Shown here one piece after another: positions 7,748 to 15,883 of a DNA stretch of 41,890 nt. Origin of the DNA: Aphodousia faecalis (GTDB lineage: Bacteria; Pseudomonadota; Gammaproteobacteria; Burkholderiales; Burkholderiaceae_F). Within the stretch, counting starts at the first letter, position 1. The number at the start of each line of letters is the position of its first letter. Made by a program: the position numbers and the translations under genes. Below the pieces are notes generated by a model that did not search any database, was not told the DNA's origin, and saw nothing but the letters and a program-made list of their open reading frames with translations. The stretch is taken from assembly GCA_018712705.1 (NCBI GenBank), contig DVGM01000024.1, positions 1 through 41,890 of the forward strand. Reading direction: 5' to 3'.

Positions 7748-8008
7748 ATGAAACAAGGTATTCACCCCGAATATCGCGAAGTGGCCTTCTGCGATTTGTC
7801 CATCAACAAGACGTTCATCATCAAGTCAACCGTTCAAACCAAAGAAACGGTTGAAATCGACGGCGTGACCTATCCGCTCGTTAAGCTTGATACGTCTTCT
7901 GAAAGCCACCCCTTCTACACGGGCGCTCAAACGCGCATCGTTGAAGCCGGCCGCGTGGAAAAATTCCGCGCCAAGTACGCCAACCTCGGCAAGAAGGCTG
8001 CGAAGTAA
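7748..8008 (+). CDS. rpmE2: Ribosomal protein L31, type B (zinc-independent)
   Basis: 86-residue 50S subunit protein. It begins MKQGIHPEYREVAFCDLS and has SHPFYTGAQT and VEKFRAKY, all typical of L31 type B (YkgM-like). The CxxC pairs of the zinc-binding type A form are absent (only one cysteine). In some bacteria the type B gene is repressed by Zur and used in zinc limitation; in many Betaproteobacteria it is the only L31. No recognisable Zur box was seen. AGGA lies upstream of the ATG, and a terminator follows at 8036, so it is monocistronic. Confidence 0.95.
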   Translation: MKQGIHPEYREVAFCDLSINKTFIIKSTVQTKETVEIDGVTYPLVKLDTSSESHPFYTGAQTRIVEAGRVEKFRAKYANLGKKAAK

Positions 8009-8035
8009 TTTTCTCTTTGAAAGTTTCTCGCAAAC

Positions 8036-8069
8036 AGAGGCAGTCTGTCATATATGGACTGCCTCTTTT
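8036..8069 (+). terminator. Rho-independent terminator of rpmE2
   Basis: AGAGGCAGTC (8036-8045) pairs with GACTGCCTCT (8057-8066) followed by TTT. Confidence 0.85.
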
Positions 8070-8107
8070 CGTTACAATAGCTAAGTCAAATTCATTAGCC
8101 TATTCAC

Positions 8108-9823
8108 ATGTTTGAAGAACGTCCCTCCCCGATTGTTGCCTCGGCTGCTTCGGCTCGGAAGTTGCCTCGTATGGCACTTCTGGCCCTTTTGGTTGTATTC
8201 ATTATTCCGGGCTTGCTGTCACGCGACTTTTGGAGTTCTTATGAGCTGACCGGTTTTGCGCTTGTGCACTCAATGCTGCAAAGCGACGCGACCGGCTGGC
8301 TTTTGCCGCAATTGGGAGAGAACGCTTATGTGACCAACGGCCCTCTGTCTTTATGGGTGTCGGCTCTTTTTGCCAAAATCTTTGGGCCGCTTTTTTCAGA
8401 AGCCAGCGCAAGCCGCTTAAGCGTTCTGGTTTGGTTTGCCATTGCAACTTCAAGCATTTGGTATGGGACTTGGTATCTTGCCCGTCGTTCAGAAGCTCAA
8501 CCCGTTGTTCTGGCCTTCGGTGGAGAAGCCTCGCCTATTGATTACGGACGGGTTGTCGCCGATGCGGCATTGCTTATGTTTGTCGCGACTTTCGGCCTTT
8601 TTGTTCCGATTCGGCAGCTGTATGTTGAAACGGCGCTTTTAGCAATCGTTGCCGCCTTTTTCTTTTCCTTGGCATGGACCTTGAGAAGGGATGTTTTAGC
8701 CCCTCTTTTAACAGGAGTGACGGTCGGCGCTGCTGTTCTTGCCTCTAATCTTTTTGCAGGTATTTCTCTTTTAATCATTGCGCTTTTCATTCACGCAAGA
8801 GTGCATGCCTACGAAACGCCCTTTATAAACCGAGCCACACTCATTATTGTGGCTGCCTGTGCTACCTTTTTCGTCTGGCCCATTTTGGCCGTTGCCGTGG
8901 CCATTGAAACGGTTGACGCCTGGTTTGATATCTGGTGGCAAACGCAATTAGGCTTTTTCGGTCTTATCGCAAGTTCTGATGTTTACTGGATGCTGGAAAA
9001 CTTTATTTGGTTTCTCTGGCCGTTGTGGCCTTTCGCCCTTTTGGGCCTTTATGCTTTCAGAAAACAGCTGGACCGCACACACATCAAAATACCGCTTTGG
9101 ATTTTCATCGGACTTTTGGTATTTTCCGCCGCCGGTCACCTGCCCGGTGAGCGCTTCCTGATGCTTTTGACCGTTCCGCTCTGCATCTTGTCCGCATTTG
9201 GTCTCTTGTCAGCCAAACGATCACGCGAAAATATCCTCGACTGGTTCTCTGCAACCGTCTTCACATTAGCCCTGATCACCATATGGCTTTACTTCTTTGC
9301 CTGGCAAACCGGTTGGCCGCCGAAGATGTCTAAGTCTATTATGAATTTGGCACCTGGACTTGTCCCCTCGCTTCACGGATTGCTTTTTGTACTCTGCTTT
9401 GTCACGCTTTTAGGATGGCTTACCCTGGTTTTGTGGCGTATGAACCACTCACAAGTGGTGGTTTGGAAGGGCCCTTGGCTTGCCGCCGCCGGCATCACGG
9501 CTCTTAGCATCACCACGGTTTATTTATTTGAGCCGGTCATCGACCGCGCTCGCAGCTATGAACCGATTGTCCATGAAGTGACAACAGACTTATCAGCTCA
9601 CGCTAAAAAACGAGACTGTCTGAGCATTCAGGAAGTTGATCCTGTCAAAGAGATCCTCTTTAACTACTACGGACTGACATTTAAAGATGACAACACTTGT
9701 CGTTTCGTTTTCACGACTGACAAGGCCTTTAAAGACAGTTCTCAAAAAGAATCTTCTGTTCTCGGCCGCTACAGTCGTCCGCGAGACCGTGAACGCTTTG
9801 TGTTATATAAAAAAGGTGAATAA
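8108..9823 (+). CDS. GT-C type (PMT/ArnT-like) membrane glycosyltransferase
   Basis: Polytopic inner-membrane protein of 571 aa with about twelve hydrophobic segments and a soluble C-terminal tail (from about residue 490). After TM1 it has SRDFWSSYELTGFALVHSML and later YVTNGPLSLW, the layout of the first periplasmic loop of PMT_2/ArnT-like enzymes, where acidic residues (here D40 and E45) bind metal and the lipid-linked donor. AGHLPGERFLMLL in the middle corresponds to the family's later catalytic loop region. Such enzymes move a sugar from a polyprenyl-phosphate carrier to lipid A, glycan or protein; the acceptor here is unknown. The stop overlaps the next gene's start by one base (TAATG), implying co-translation with the MATE transporter. 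It lacks the full ArnT signature, so no symbol is given. Confidence 0.75.
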   Translation: MFEERPSPIVASAASARKLPRMALLALLVVFIIPGLLSRDFWSSYELTGFALVHSMLQSDATGWLLPQLGENAYVTNGPLSLWVSALFAKIFGPLFSEASASRLSVLVWFAIATSSIWYGTWYLARRSEAQPVVLAFGGEASPIDYGRVVADAALLMFVATFGLFVPIRQLYVETALLAIVAAFFFSLAWTLRRDVLAPLLTGVTVGAAVLASNLFAGISLLIIALFIHARVHAYETPFINRATLIIVAACATFFVWPILAVAVAIETVDAWFDIWWQTQLGFFGLIASSDVYWMLENFIWFLWPLWPFALLGLYAFRKQLDRTHIKIPLWIFIGLLVFSAAGHLPGERFLMLLTVPLCILSAFGLLSAKRSRENILDWFSATVFTLALITIWLYFFAWQTGWPPKMSKSIMNLAPGLVPSLHGLLFVLCFVTLLGWLTLVLWRMNHSQVVVWKGPWLAAAGITALSITTVYLFEPVIDRARSYEPIVHEVTTDLSAHAKKRDCLSIQEVDPVKEILFNYYGLTFKDDNTCRFVFTTDKAFKDSSQKESSVLGRYSRPRDRERFVLYKKGE

Positions 9824-11235
9824 TGAGTCATCCGCTTCCGCAACGTCTGACCCCACCTGATATTTCCGGTCGTGCCATTGCTAAATTGGCCGGCCCCATT
9901 TTTGTTGCCAATATCGCTATTGTGGGCGGCGGCACCATCGACACAATTATGGCCGGCCATTTAGGCGCAGACCACCTGGCCGCCATCGCTTTGGGGCTCG
10001 CTTCCATGATCATGGTTTTCATGGGGTTGGTCGGCATTCTTCAAGGCATGAGCCCGTTGGCCGGACACCATTTCGGCGCACGGAAATTCGAGAAAATCGG
10101 TTTTGAACTCTCTCAGTGTCTCTGGCTTGCTTTTTTCCTATGCTTTATCGGCATGCCGCTTTTAGGCTGCACGGACATTTGGACCAATCTGGCTCAAGCC
10201 CAAGGCCCGGTAAAGACCATGGCCTCTCAGTATCTTTTGATCAGCATGCTGGGGTTGCCCGCGGCTATGGGCGGACGCGCTTTTATCGCATTGAATGCCG
10301 CTGTCTCCCGTCCCAAGGTGACGATGTACGTTTCTTTGGCCATGCTGGTGCTCAAAGCGCCTTTAAATGCGGTATTCATGTATGGCTGGCTGGGATTTGA
10401 CGCATTGGGCGGCGCCGGCGCTGCCGTCTCTTCTACGATTCTGACCTGGCTTTCGTTCTTCGTTTATATCTACGTTTGGAAGAAAGATTCTTTCTACCAG
10501 CTCATGCGCTGCAAACGCTTCTACGGTCCAGACCCTCGTGCCATGTGGGCGCAACTGAAAATCGGTATTCCGATTGGACTGTCGACCTTCTTTGAAGTAA
10601 GCTCGTTTACGTTGATGGCCATTTTCATTTCGCGCTTTGGAGCCGTCACGGTTTCAGCGCACCAGATTGTCGCCAACATCACAAGTCTGTGCTATATGCT
10701 TGCGCTTGCAATCGGGATTTCCTGCACGGTCTTGGTCTCCCAGTGCTTGGGGGCTGGTTGGCCCAGCGTCGCTGAAAAGGCAACAAAAAAATGTCTGACT
10801 ATTGCCGTATCGGTCGCCTCCATTGTCGCTTTGTCTCTCTTTTTTGGCAGAAGCTTTTTGCTGTCACTTTACACAAGCGATGAAACGGTTATTCGCATCG
10901 GCTATTCGCTTATTCTCTTTGGCATCCTTTATCACGTCTTTGATGCCATGCAATGCGTGAGCTCCTTTGCATTAAGAGGTTATCGGGTCACATTCTGGCC
11001 GATGGTCATTTATGGCGTATTGCTTTGGGGCGTAGGACTTTTCGGCGGCTACTACATGGCTTTTATTGGCGAACCTTTCAGCACTCCTCTTGCTGCATAC
11101 GGTTTCTGGGGCATGACAGCTCTCGGACTCTTCTTAGCCGGTGTTGCGCTTGCCATAACTGCACTTTATGTTGCCCGAACCCGTACCAAGGAAGAAGAAG
11201 CGGTCGCCAAGAAAGCCGCTGAAATGGCTTCTTAA
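9823..11235 (+). CDS. MATE family efflux transporter (NorM-like)
   Basis: 470-residue inner-membrane transporter of the MATE/MOP superfamily with twelve predicted membrane segments in two homologous halves. N-terminal LAGPIFVANIAIVGGGTIDTIMAGHLGADHLAAIALG matches the first two helices of NorM-type proteins; the second half starts LKIGIPIGLSTFFEVSSFTLMAIFISRFG. Members exchange cationic drugs or toxic metabolites for Na+ or H+. It overlaps the glycosyltransferase stop codon by one base and is followed by a strong terminator, so the two genes form a two-gene operon. The C-terminal tail is short and charged (KEEEAVAKKAAEMAS). The substrate cannot be told from sequence. Confidence 0.88.
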   Translation: MSHPLPQRLTPPDISGRAIAKLAGPIFVANIAIVGGGTIDTIMAGHLGADHLAAIALGLASMIMVFMGLVGILQGMSPLAGHHFGARKFEKIGFELSQCLWLAFFLCFIGMPLLGCTDIWTNLAQAQGPVKTMASQYLLISMLGLPAAMGGRAFIALNAAVSRPKVTMYVSLAMLVLKAPLNAVFMYGWLGFDALGGAGAAVSSTILTWLSFFVYIYVWKKDSFYQLMRCKRFYGPDPRAMWAQLKIGIPIGLSTFFEVSSFTLMAIFISRFGAVTVSAHQIVANITSLCYMLALAIGISCTVLVSQCLGAGWPSVAEKATKKCLTIAVSVASIVALSLFFGRSFLLSLYTSDETVIRIGYSLILFGILYHVFDAMQCVSSFALRGYRVTFWPMVIYGVLLWGVGLFGGYYMAFIGEPFSTPLAAYGFWGMTALGLFLAGVALAITALYVARTRTKEEEAVAKKAAEMAS

Positions 11236-11239
11236 TCAC

Positions 11240-11281
11240 AAAGGAGAGACAAATATCCTAATAAACCGTTGTCTCTCCTTT
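11240..11281 (+). terminator. Terminator hairpin after the MATE gene
   Basis: AAAGGAGAGACAA (11240-11252) pairs perfectly with TTGTCTCTCCTTT (11269-11281). The T-run is short but the 13-bp stem is perfect. Confidence 0.75.
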
Positions 11282-11439
11282 GAATCTTCAAAAAAAGTTC
11301 TGAATTTTTCAGGCGATTAGTCAAAAAGACAAAATATCAATGCTTTTGTTAAATTCAAAACAATTTGAAAATTTTCTTCCCTGAACCATCTTCTGTTCCC
11401 TATCATGTTTTCTAAGAGCAATGGCTAAAGGAGAAGCAG

Positions 11440-12138
11440 ATGAGTGTTCAACAAAATTTAATCGCCGGCGTCTGTGTGGCCATCGGTATCGCCTCTGTTG
11501 GCATTTCTCTGAAGGCTGGTATTGACCATTTTGTCGATCGTGATCGCGTCGTCACCGTCAAGGGACTGGCCGAAAGAAATGTTCAAGCCGACTACGTCAT
11601 CTGGCCTGTCACTTTCCGCGTCACCGGCAATGATTTGAGCGCGCTCTATGAAAAAGCGCAAACACAAAGCGAAGAAATCCGAAACTTTTTAATCAGCCAG
11701 GGCATAAAAACTCAAGATATCTCTCAAGGCACACCTTCTGTGCAGGATTTGCACGCCGACTTTTACGGCAATAACCTGCCGCCCGAACGGTATCGTATGG
11801 AAATGGCCGTTTCTGTGGCAACCACCGATGTTGACACGGTTTTGAAAGCCATGGGTAACCAGAGCGAATTGATTCAAAAAGGGGTTCTTTTTACGCAGAA
11901 TTACCGTACGCAATTTTCCTTTAACGGTTTGAACTCTATCAAACCGGAGATGGTTGAAGAAGCCACTAAAAACGCCCGATCCACCGCTCAAAAATTTGCT
12001 GAAGACAGCGATAGTGAATTAGGAAAAATCAGACGCGCCTCTCAGGGGCAATTCTCAATTTATGACCGAGACAGCAACACGCCCTACATTAAACGCGTTC
12101 GGGTGGTTACAACCGTTGAATACTATCTGAAGGATTGA
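11440..12138 (+). CDS. SIMPL domain-containing (DUF541) membrane-anchored protein
   Basis: 232-residue protein with one N-terminal hydrophobic segment (about residues 7-25, uncleaved anchor or signal) and a SIMPL domain. The family signature RVVTVKGLAERNVQADYVIW opens the domain at about residue 36, and the end RVRVVTTVEYYLKD is typical. Relatives (E. coli YggE, Brucella BP26) are periplasmic and form ring-like oligomers; some lower oxidative stress, but the biochemical role is not known. AAAGGAGAAG lies just upstream of the ATG. Monocistronic: a terminator precedes it at 11240 and another follows at 12149. Confidence 0.85.
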   Translation: MSVQQNLIAGVCVAIGIASVGISLKAGIDHFVDRDRVVTVKGLAERNVQADYVIWPVTFRVTGNDLSALYEKAQTQSEEIRNFLISQGIKTQDISQGTPSVQDLHADFYGNNLPPERYRMEMAVSVATTDVDTVLKAMGNQSELIQKGVLFTQNYRTQFSFNGLNSIKPEMVEEATKNARSTAQKFAEDSDSELGKIRRASQGQFSIYDRDSNTPYIKRVRVVTTVEYYLKD

Positions 12139-12148
12139 TGGATAAAGC

Positions 12149-12176
12149 TGGCCGCCTCCCCGGGCGGCCACTTTTA
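12149..12176. terminator. Terminator hairpin between SIMPL gene and miaA
   Basis: TGGCCGCC (12149-12156) pairs with GGCGGCCA (12163-12170), followed by CTTTTAGTTT on the plus strand. It lies between convergent genes and may serve both. Confidence 0.75.
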
Positions 12177-13103
12177 GTTTGGAATCAAGAATTCTTTAAT
12201 GTGCTCGGTTGCCAAAGCATTGGCATCTTCTTCAAACGGATCAATGGTCACCAGTTGCGGCATCGAACGCATCCATGTCATCTGACGCTTGGCTAATTGG
12301 CGAGTGGCAGCAATGCCCGCCAAAACAAATCGGTCGTAATCGATCTCGCCGGTCAGATAATCGATGGTCTGACGATAGCCAACAGCTCGCATGGAGGGGC
12401 TTTGACGCTCGAAACGATCATCGGCCATGAGATGCTTGACTTCATCGAGAAAGCCCGCCTGAATCATCATTAAAAAACGTTTTTCAATGCGTTCGTGCAA
12501 AAGCTTCCGATTCTTGGGTAAGAGCCCTAATGTCAGGAAAGTGTGCTCTGAACCTTTATTTTGCTGACTTTGATAAAAAGAAATCGGCTTACCTGTTTGT
12601 CGGTACACTTCAAGAGCACGACTGATACGTTGAGAATCCGTCGGATGAAGCCTGTGAGCGGTCTGCGGATCCACTTCGGCGAGTTTTTCGTGCATGGCCG
12701 GCCAGCCCAATTGCCGCGCTTGCCACTCTATTTCTTCACGCACATTCAAATCACTGGAAGGCATTTGATTTAAGCCATCTTTCAGCGCTTTGGCATAAAG
12801 CATTGTACCGCCCACGATTAAAGGCAGGCGGCCTCGAGCTGTAATCTCTTCGATCAATCTTTCACAATCTTTAAAAAAATCGGCCGCGCTGTAACTATCA
12901 AAGGGATCGCGAATATCAATTAAGTGGTGAGGAACGCCTTCTTTTTCCTCTTCGGTGGGTTTGGCTGTTCCAATATTCATCCCTCGATACACTAGGGCCG
13001 AGTCTACGGAAATGATCTCCGCATTAAATGTATGGGCAAGCTTCACCCCTAAAGCTGTTTTCCCGCTTGCTGTCGGTCCCAACAATAAGACAGCCTTGGC
13101 CAT
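12174..13103 (-). CDS. miaA: tRNA dimethylallyltransferase
   Basis: 309-residue enzyme that adds a dimethylallyl group from DMAPP to A37 of tRNAs reading UNN codons. P-loop GPTASGKTALG is at residues 8-18; EIISVDSALVYRGMNIGTAKPT and HHLIDIRDP follow as in all MiaA proteins; GGTMLYAKAL and LHPTDSQRISRALEV cover the insertion and tRNA-binding parts. Its substrate DMAPP comes from the MEP pathway started by Dxs, which is encoded downstream in this window. The ATG overlaps the mutL stop by one base (TAATG), so translation is probably coupled. Confidence 0.97.
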   Translation of the reverse strand: MAKAVLLLGPTASGKTALGVKLAHTFNAEIISVDSALVYRGMNIGTAKPTEEEKEGVPHHLIDIRDPFDSYSAADFFKDCERLIEEITARGRLPLIVGGTMLYAKALKDGLNQMPSSDLNVREEIEWQARQLGWPAMHEKLAEVDPQTAHRLHPTDSQRISRALEVYRQTGKPISFYQSQQNKGSEHTFLTLGLLPKNRKLLHERIEKRFLMMIQAGFLDEVKHLMADDRFERQSPSMRAVGYRQTIDYLTGEIDYDRFVLAGIAATRQLAKRQMTWMRSMPQLVTIDPFEEDANALATEHIKEFLIPN

Positions 13104-14977
13104 TATTTGCCCCTCATAAAAAGCTTATCTAAGTCAGACATGGACATTTGCACCCAAGTCGGTCTGCCGTGATTGCACTGGTCAATGCGCTCGGTTTGTT
13201 CCATTTGACGCAAAAGCGCATTCATCTCATCGATACTTAAATAACGATGTGCCCGAACTGCGCCATGGCAGGCCATGGTGGCCAAAATCTCGTTGCGCTT
13301 TTCTTCCACCAAATTGCTCGCCCCGAACTTTTTAATGTCAGCCAACAACTCTGTAATCAGCGCTTCTCCAGTTTTCTCAATATCTGCAGCCAAAACAGCG
13401 GGAACAGCGCGCAATCGCAGATGTGTAGGAGAGGCAATTTCCAACTCTATACCAAGATTTAAAAGCAATGACTGATTGTCTTCAAAGGTTGCCATTTCTT
13501 CAGCATCAGCTTGAAACACAAGCGGAATTAAAAGTTGCTGAACAGCAAGCGTTTGAGCGTCCATCTGTGCTTTTAATTTTTCATAAACGATTCTCTCATG
13601 CGCTGCGTGCATATCCACAAGCACCATACCGTGATCGTTTTCGGCCACAATGAATACGCCGCCAACCTGCCCTAAAGCTCTTCCCAAGGGATAAGTCAGT
13701 TGCTCCTGATCATGCGCCTGAGTAAACGCTGTACCCGAGCGGATAGCTTGAACAGTGTCCGGAATAACACGCCCTCGAGATGGTTCTGCTTTAGTCTGAT
13801 AAAAGTCTAAGTACCGATTCAATTGCGACGGTTCACAAGCCGGTGCGGCTTGGGAACGCAACTCAAATGCGCTGGCATGAGTTGAGCCCGTCCCCTCCGA
13901 TATCGGTTTTTGCACCGTTTGAGTGTGAGGTTGAGATTGATCTGAAGCGCCTGCATCACTTTCCATTGCCGATAAGGCGGGAGCTAAAGCGTTTTGAACC
14001 GCGTGCATCACAAACTGGTGAACCCACTGAGAATCCCTAAAGCGCAATTCACTTTTTGTCGGATGAACATTAACGTCCACCTTCACGGGATCGATGTCTA
14101 CAAACAAACAGTACATCGGCTGCAGCTGATTGTGCAGCACATCAGCATAGGCGCTCTTGACCGCATGGGCTAAGAGTTTGTCGCGAACAAAGCGACCGTT
14201 GACATAGCAATATTGAGCATCGGTTCGAGCACGACCGGCCGTTGGCAATCCTACCCATCCATAAACACGCGCAGAAGCTGTTTCAGCGTAGACCTCGCGT
14301 TGTGCGCGAGCAAACTCATCGGGCAAAATCCTGTTGACACGCGAGCGGCTTTCTTCAATAGGTAAAACCAAAACCGGCTTGCCGTTATTGACAAGACGAA
14401 ACTCAATGGTTGGGTGGGCGATGGCGATTCGCTCCAAAGCCACTTTACAATGCGCGGCCTCTGTTGCCTCTGACTTTAAAAATTTTCGTCTGGCAGGCGT
14501 TTTAAAAAACAAATCCTCCACTTCCACCTTGGTGCCTTGAGTGCCGGCCGCAACATCCACCTCTCCTTCATGAATACTGTATGCACAGGATTGATCCTGT
14601 GTTCTGGACGTTAAGGTCAGTGCGCTTACTGAGGCAATCGAAGCCAAAGCTTCACCGCGAAACCCAAGACTTAAAACGTGTTCCAGTTCGCTTAGATCTC
14701 GAATTTTGCTGGTTGCATGCCGCTTCAGGGCCAAAGGCAGCTCTTCTTTGGCAATCCCCCGACCATTGTCTGTCACCGTCAGCCGTTTTATTCCTCCTGA
14801 CTCCAGTCTTACCTCAATGCGGGTGGCATCCGCGTCAATGGCGTTTTCGACGAGTTCCTTGAGAACGGAGGCAGGACGTTCAATCACCTCACCGGCGGCA
14901 ATTTGACTGACCAATTGATCCGAGAGCTCTTTAATCGCTCTTTTTGGGGAATGTTCTGTGTTATTCAGTACTTGCAT
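13103..14977 (-). CDS. mutL: DNA mismatch repair protein MutL
   Basis: 624-residue MutL. N-terminal GHKL ATPase motifs are clear: IAAGEVIERPASVLKELVENAIDA, DNGRGI, and GFRGEALASI with ATSKI between. A proline/glutamine-rich linker spans about residues 335-440. The C-terminal dimerisation domain contains DMHAAHER, the metal-binding endonuclease motif (DxHAxxER) found in MutL of bacteria that lack MutH, with ATMACHGAVRAH and CNHGRPTW as further site residues. This predicts a nicking MutL, unlike E. coli. Forms an operon with miaA, a frequent neighbour. No clear ribosome site precedes the ATG at 14977. Confidence 0.97.
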   Translation of the reverse strand: MQVLNNTEHSPKRAIKELSDQLVSQIAAGEVIERPASVLKELVENAIDADATRIEVRLESGGIKRLTVTDNGRGIAKEELPLALKRHATSKIRDLSELEHVLSLGFRGEALASIASVSALTLTSRTQDQSCAYSIHEGEVDVAAGTQGTKVEVEDLFFKTPARRKFLKSEATEAAHCKVALERIAIAHPTIEFRLVNNGKPVLVLPIEESRSRVNRILPDEFARAQREVYAETASARVYGWVGLPTAGRARTDAQYCYVNGRFVRDKLLAHAVKSAYADVLHNQLQPMYCLFVDIDPVKVDVNVHPTKSELRFRDSQWVHQFVMHAVQNALAPALSAMESDAGASDQSQPHTQTVQKPISEGTGSTHASAFELRSQAAPACEPSQLNRYLDFYQTKAEPSRGRVIPDTVQAIRSGTAFTQAHDQEQLTYPLGRALGQVGGVFIVAENDHGMVLVDMHAAHERIVYEKLKAQMDAQTLAVQQLLIPLVFQADAEEMATFEDNQSLLLNLGIELEIASPTHLRLRAVPAVLAADIEKTGEALITELLADIKKFGASNLVEEKRNEILATMACHGAVRAHRYLSIDEMNALLRQMEQTERIDQCNHGRPTWVQMSMSDLDKLFMRGK

Positions 14978-15161
14978 AATGACGGGATTTTAGCATTGGA
15001 TTTTCCGCCGGGCTTTGTGTGTTCACAATTTGCTCTTGCCAGCGGACATAGGGCCTAACAAATTCATGCTTTCATAGCTCTTTTAAACTAGCCTAAAAAT
15101 GAGTAAACTCTCCAACGTTAAATTAATAAAAATAACCTTATTTTGATTGGCTCCCCCGTTT

Positions 15162-15821
15162 ATGGACTGGTCTTTATTCATTGATTTGTTTACCAACGCC
15201 GATCGCTTTTTAATTACGATCGCCAACGATTACGGCATTCTGATTTATATCATCATGTTCATGATCTTTTTCCTGGAAACAGGGATTGTGGTCATGGCCT
15301 TTTTACCGGGTGATTCACTTTTGTTTGTTGCCGGCGCCGTGACAGCAACGGGAGCAATTGATCCCTGGTGGCTTACGGGGGTTGTCACACTTGGAGCTAT
15401 TCTCGGCAATACGTCCAACTTCTATATCGGTTCTTGGCTTGGCCATAAAATCTATGATGGCTCGATCAGCTGGATTGACCAAGAAGCCCTTAACAAAACA
15501 CATCAGTTCTATTTACTCCACGGCGGGAAAACTATCTTTCTCGCCCGTTTTGTACCCATCGTCAGAACATTTGCTCCGTTAATTGCCGGAGCCGCTTCCA
15601 TGCCGGTTTGGCGCTTTGAGTTTTATTCCATCACGGGTGCTTTTGCATGGGTTTACGGTTTAGTTTGGGCCGGTCACTTATTTGGCAACATGCCTTTTAT
15701 TCGTGACCACCTGACAACGATTTTGCTTTGCGGTATCGGGTTTGCTTTAATTCCGACTGCCATCATCGCCGTTTCAAAGTTCTTAAAGAAAAAGAAAGGC
15801 GAGCAAAAAGCGATTCAATAA
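15162..15821 (+). CDS. DedA family inner-membrane protein
   Basis: About 219-residue polytopic protein of the DedA/VTT family. Visible signatures are ETGIVVMAFLPGDSLLFVAG near the N-terminus (with the conserved acidic residue and the GDS turn) and FLARFVPIVRTFAPLIAGAASMPVWRF, where the conserved arginines (here in ARF and VRTF) are needed in E. coli YqjA/YghB. Family members are lipid scramblase-like or undecaprenyl-phosphate-recycling proteins that keep membrane potential and envelope integrity. The tail is strongly basic (KFLKKKKGEQK). A TTG at 15147 is an alternative start five codons upstream; neither has a good ribosome site. Confidence 0.9.
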   Translation: MDWSLFIDLFTNADRFLITIANDYGILIYIIMFMIFFLETGIVVMAFLPGDSLLFVAGAVTATGAIDPWWLTGVVTLGAILGNTSNFYIGSWLGHKIYDGSISWIDQEALNKTHQFYLLHGGKTIFLARFVPIVRTFAPLIAGAASMPVWRFEFYSITGAFAWVYGLVWAGHLFGNMPFIRDHLTTILLCGIGFALIPTAIIAVSKFLKKKKGEQKAIQ

Positions 15822-15829
15822 TCATTTAA

Positions 15830-15865
15830 CAATGGGCGCAAAATCTCACGGTTCTGCGCCCATTG
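15830..15865 (+). promoter_or_regulatory. Strong hairpin in the cyuA leader
   Basis: CAATGGGCGCA (15830-15840) pairs perfectly with TGCGCCCATTG (15855-15865), just after the dedA stop and five bases before the AAGGAG ribosome site of the next gene. No T-run follows, so it is not a standard terminator. It could be an mRNA-stabilising or processing hairpin. Confidence 0.5.
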
Positions 15866-15883
15866 ACTCATAAGGAGAAAGAC

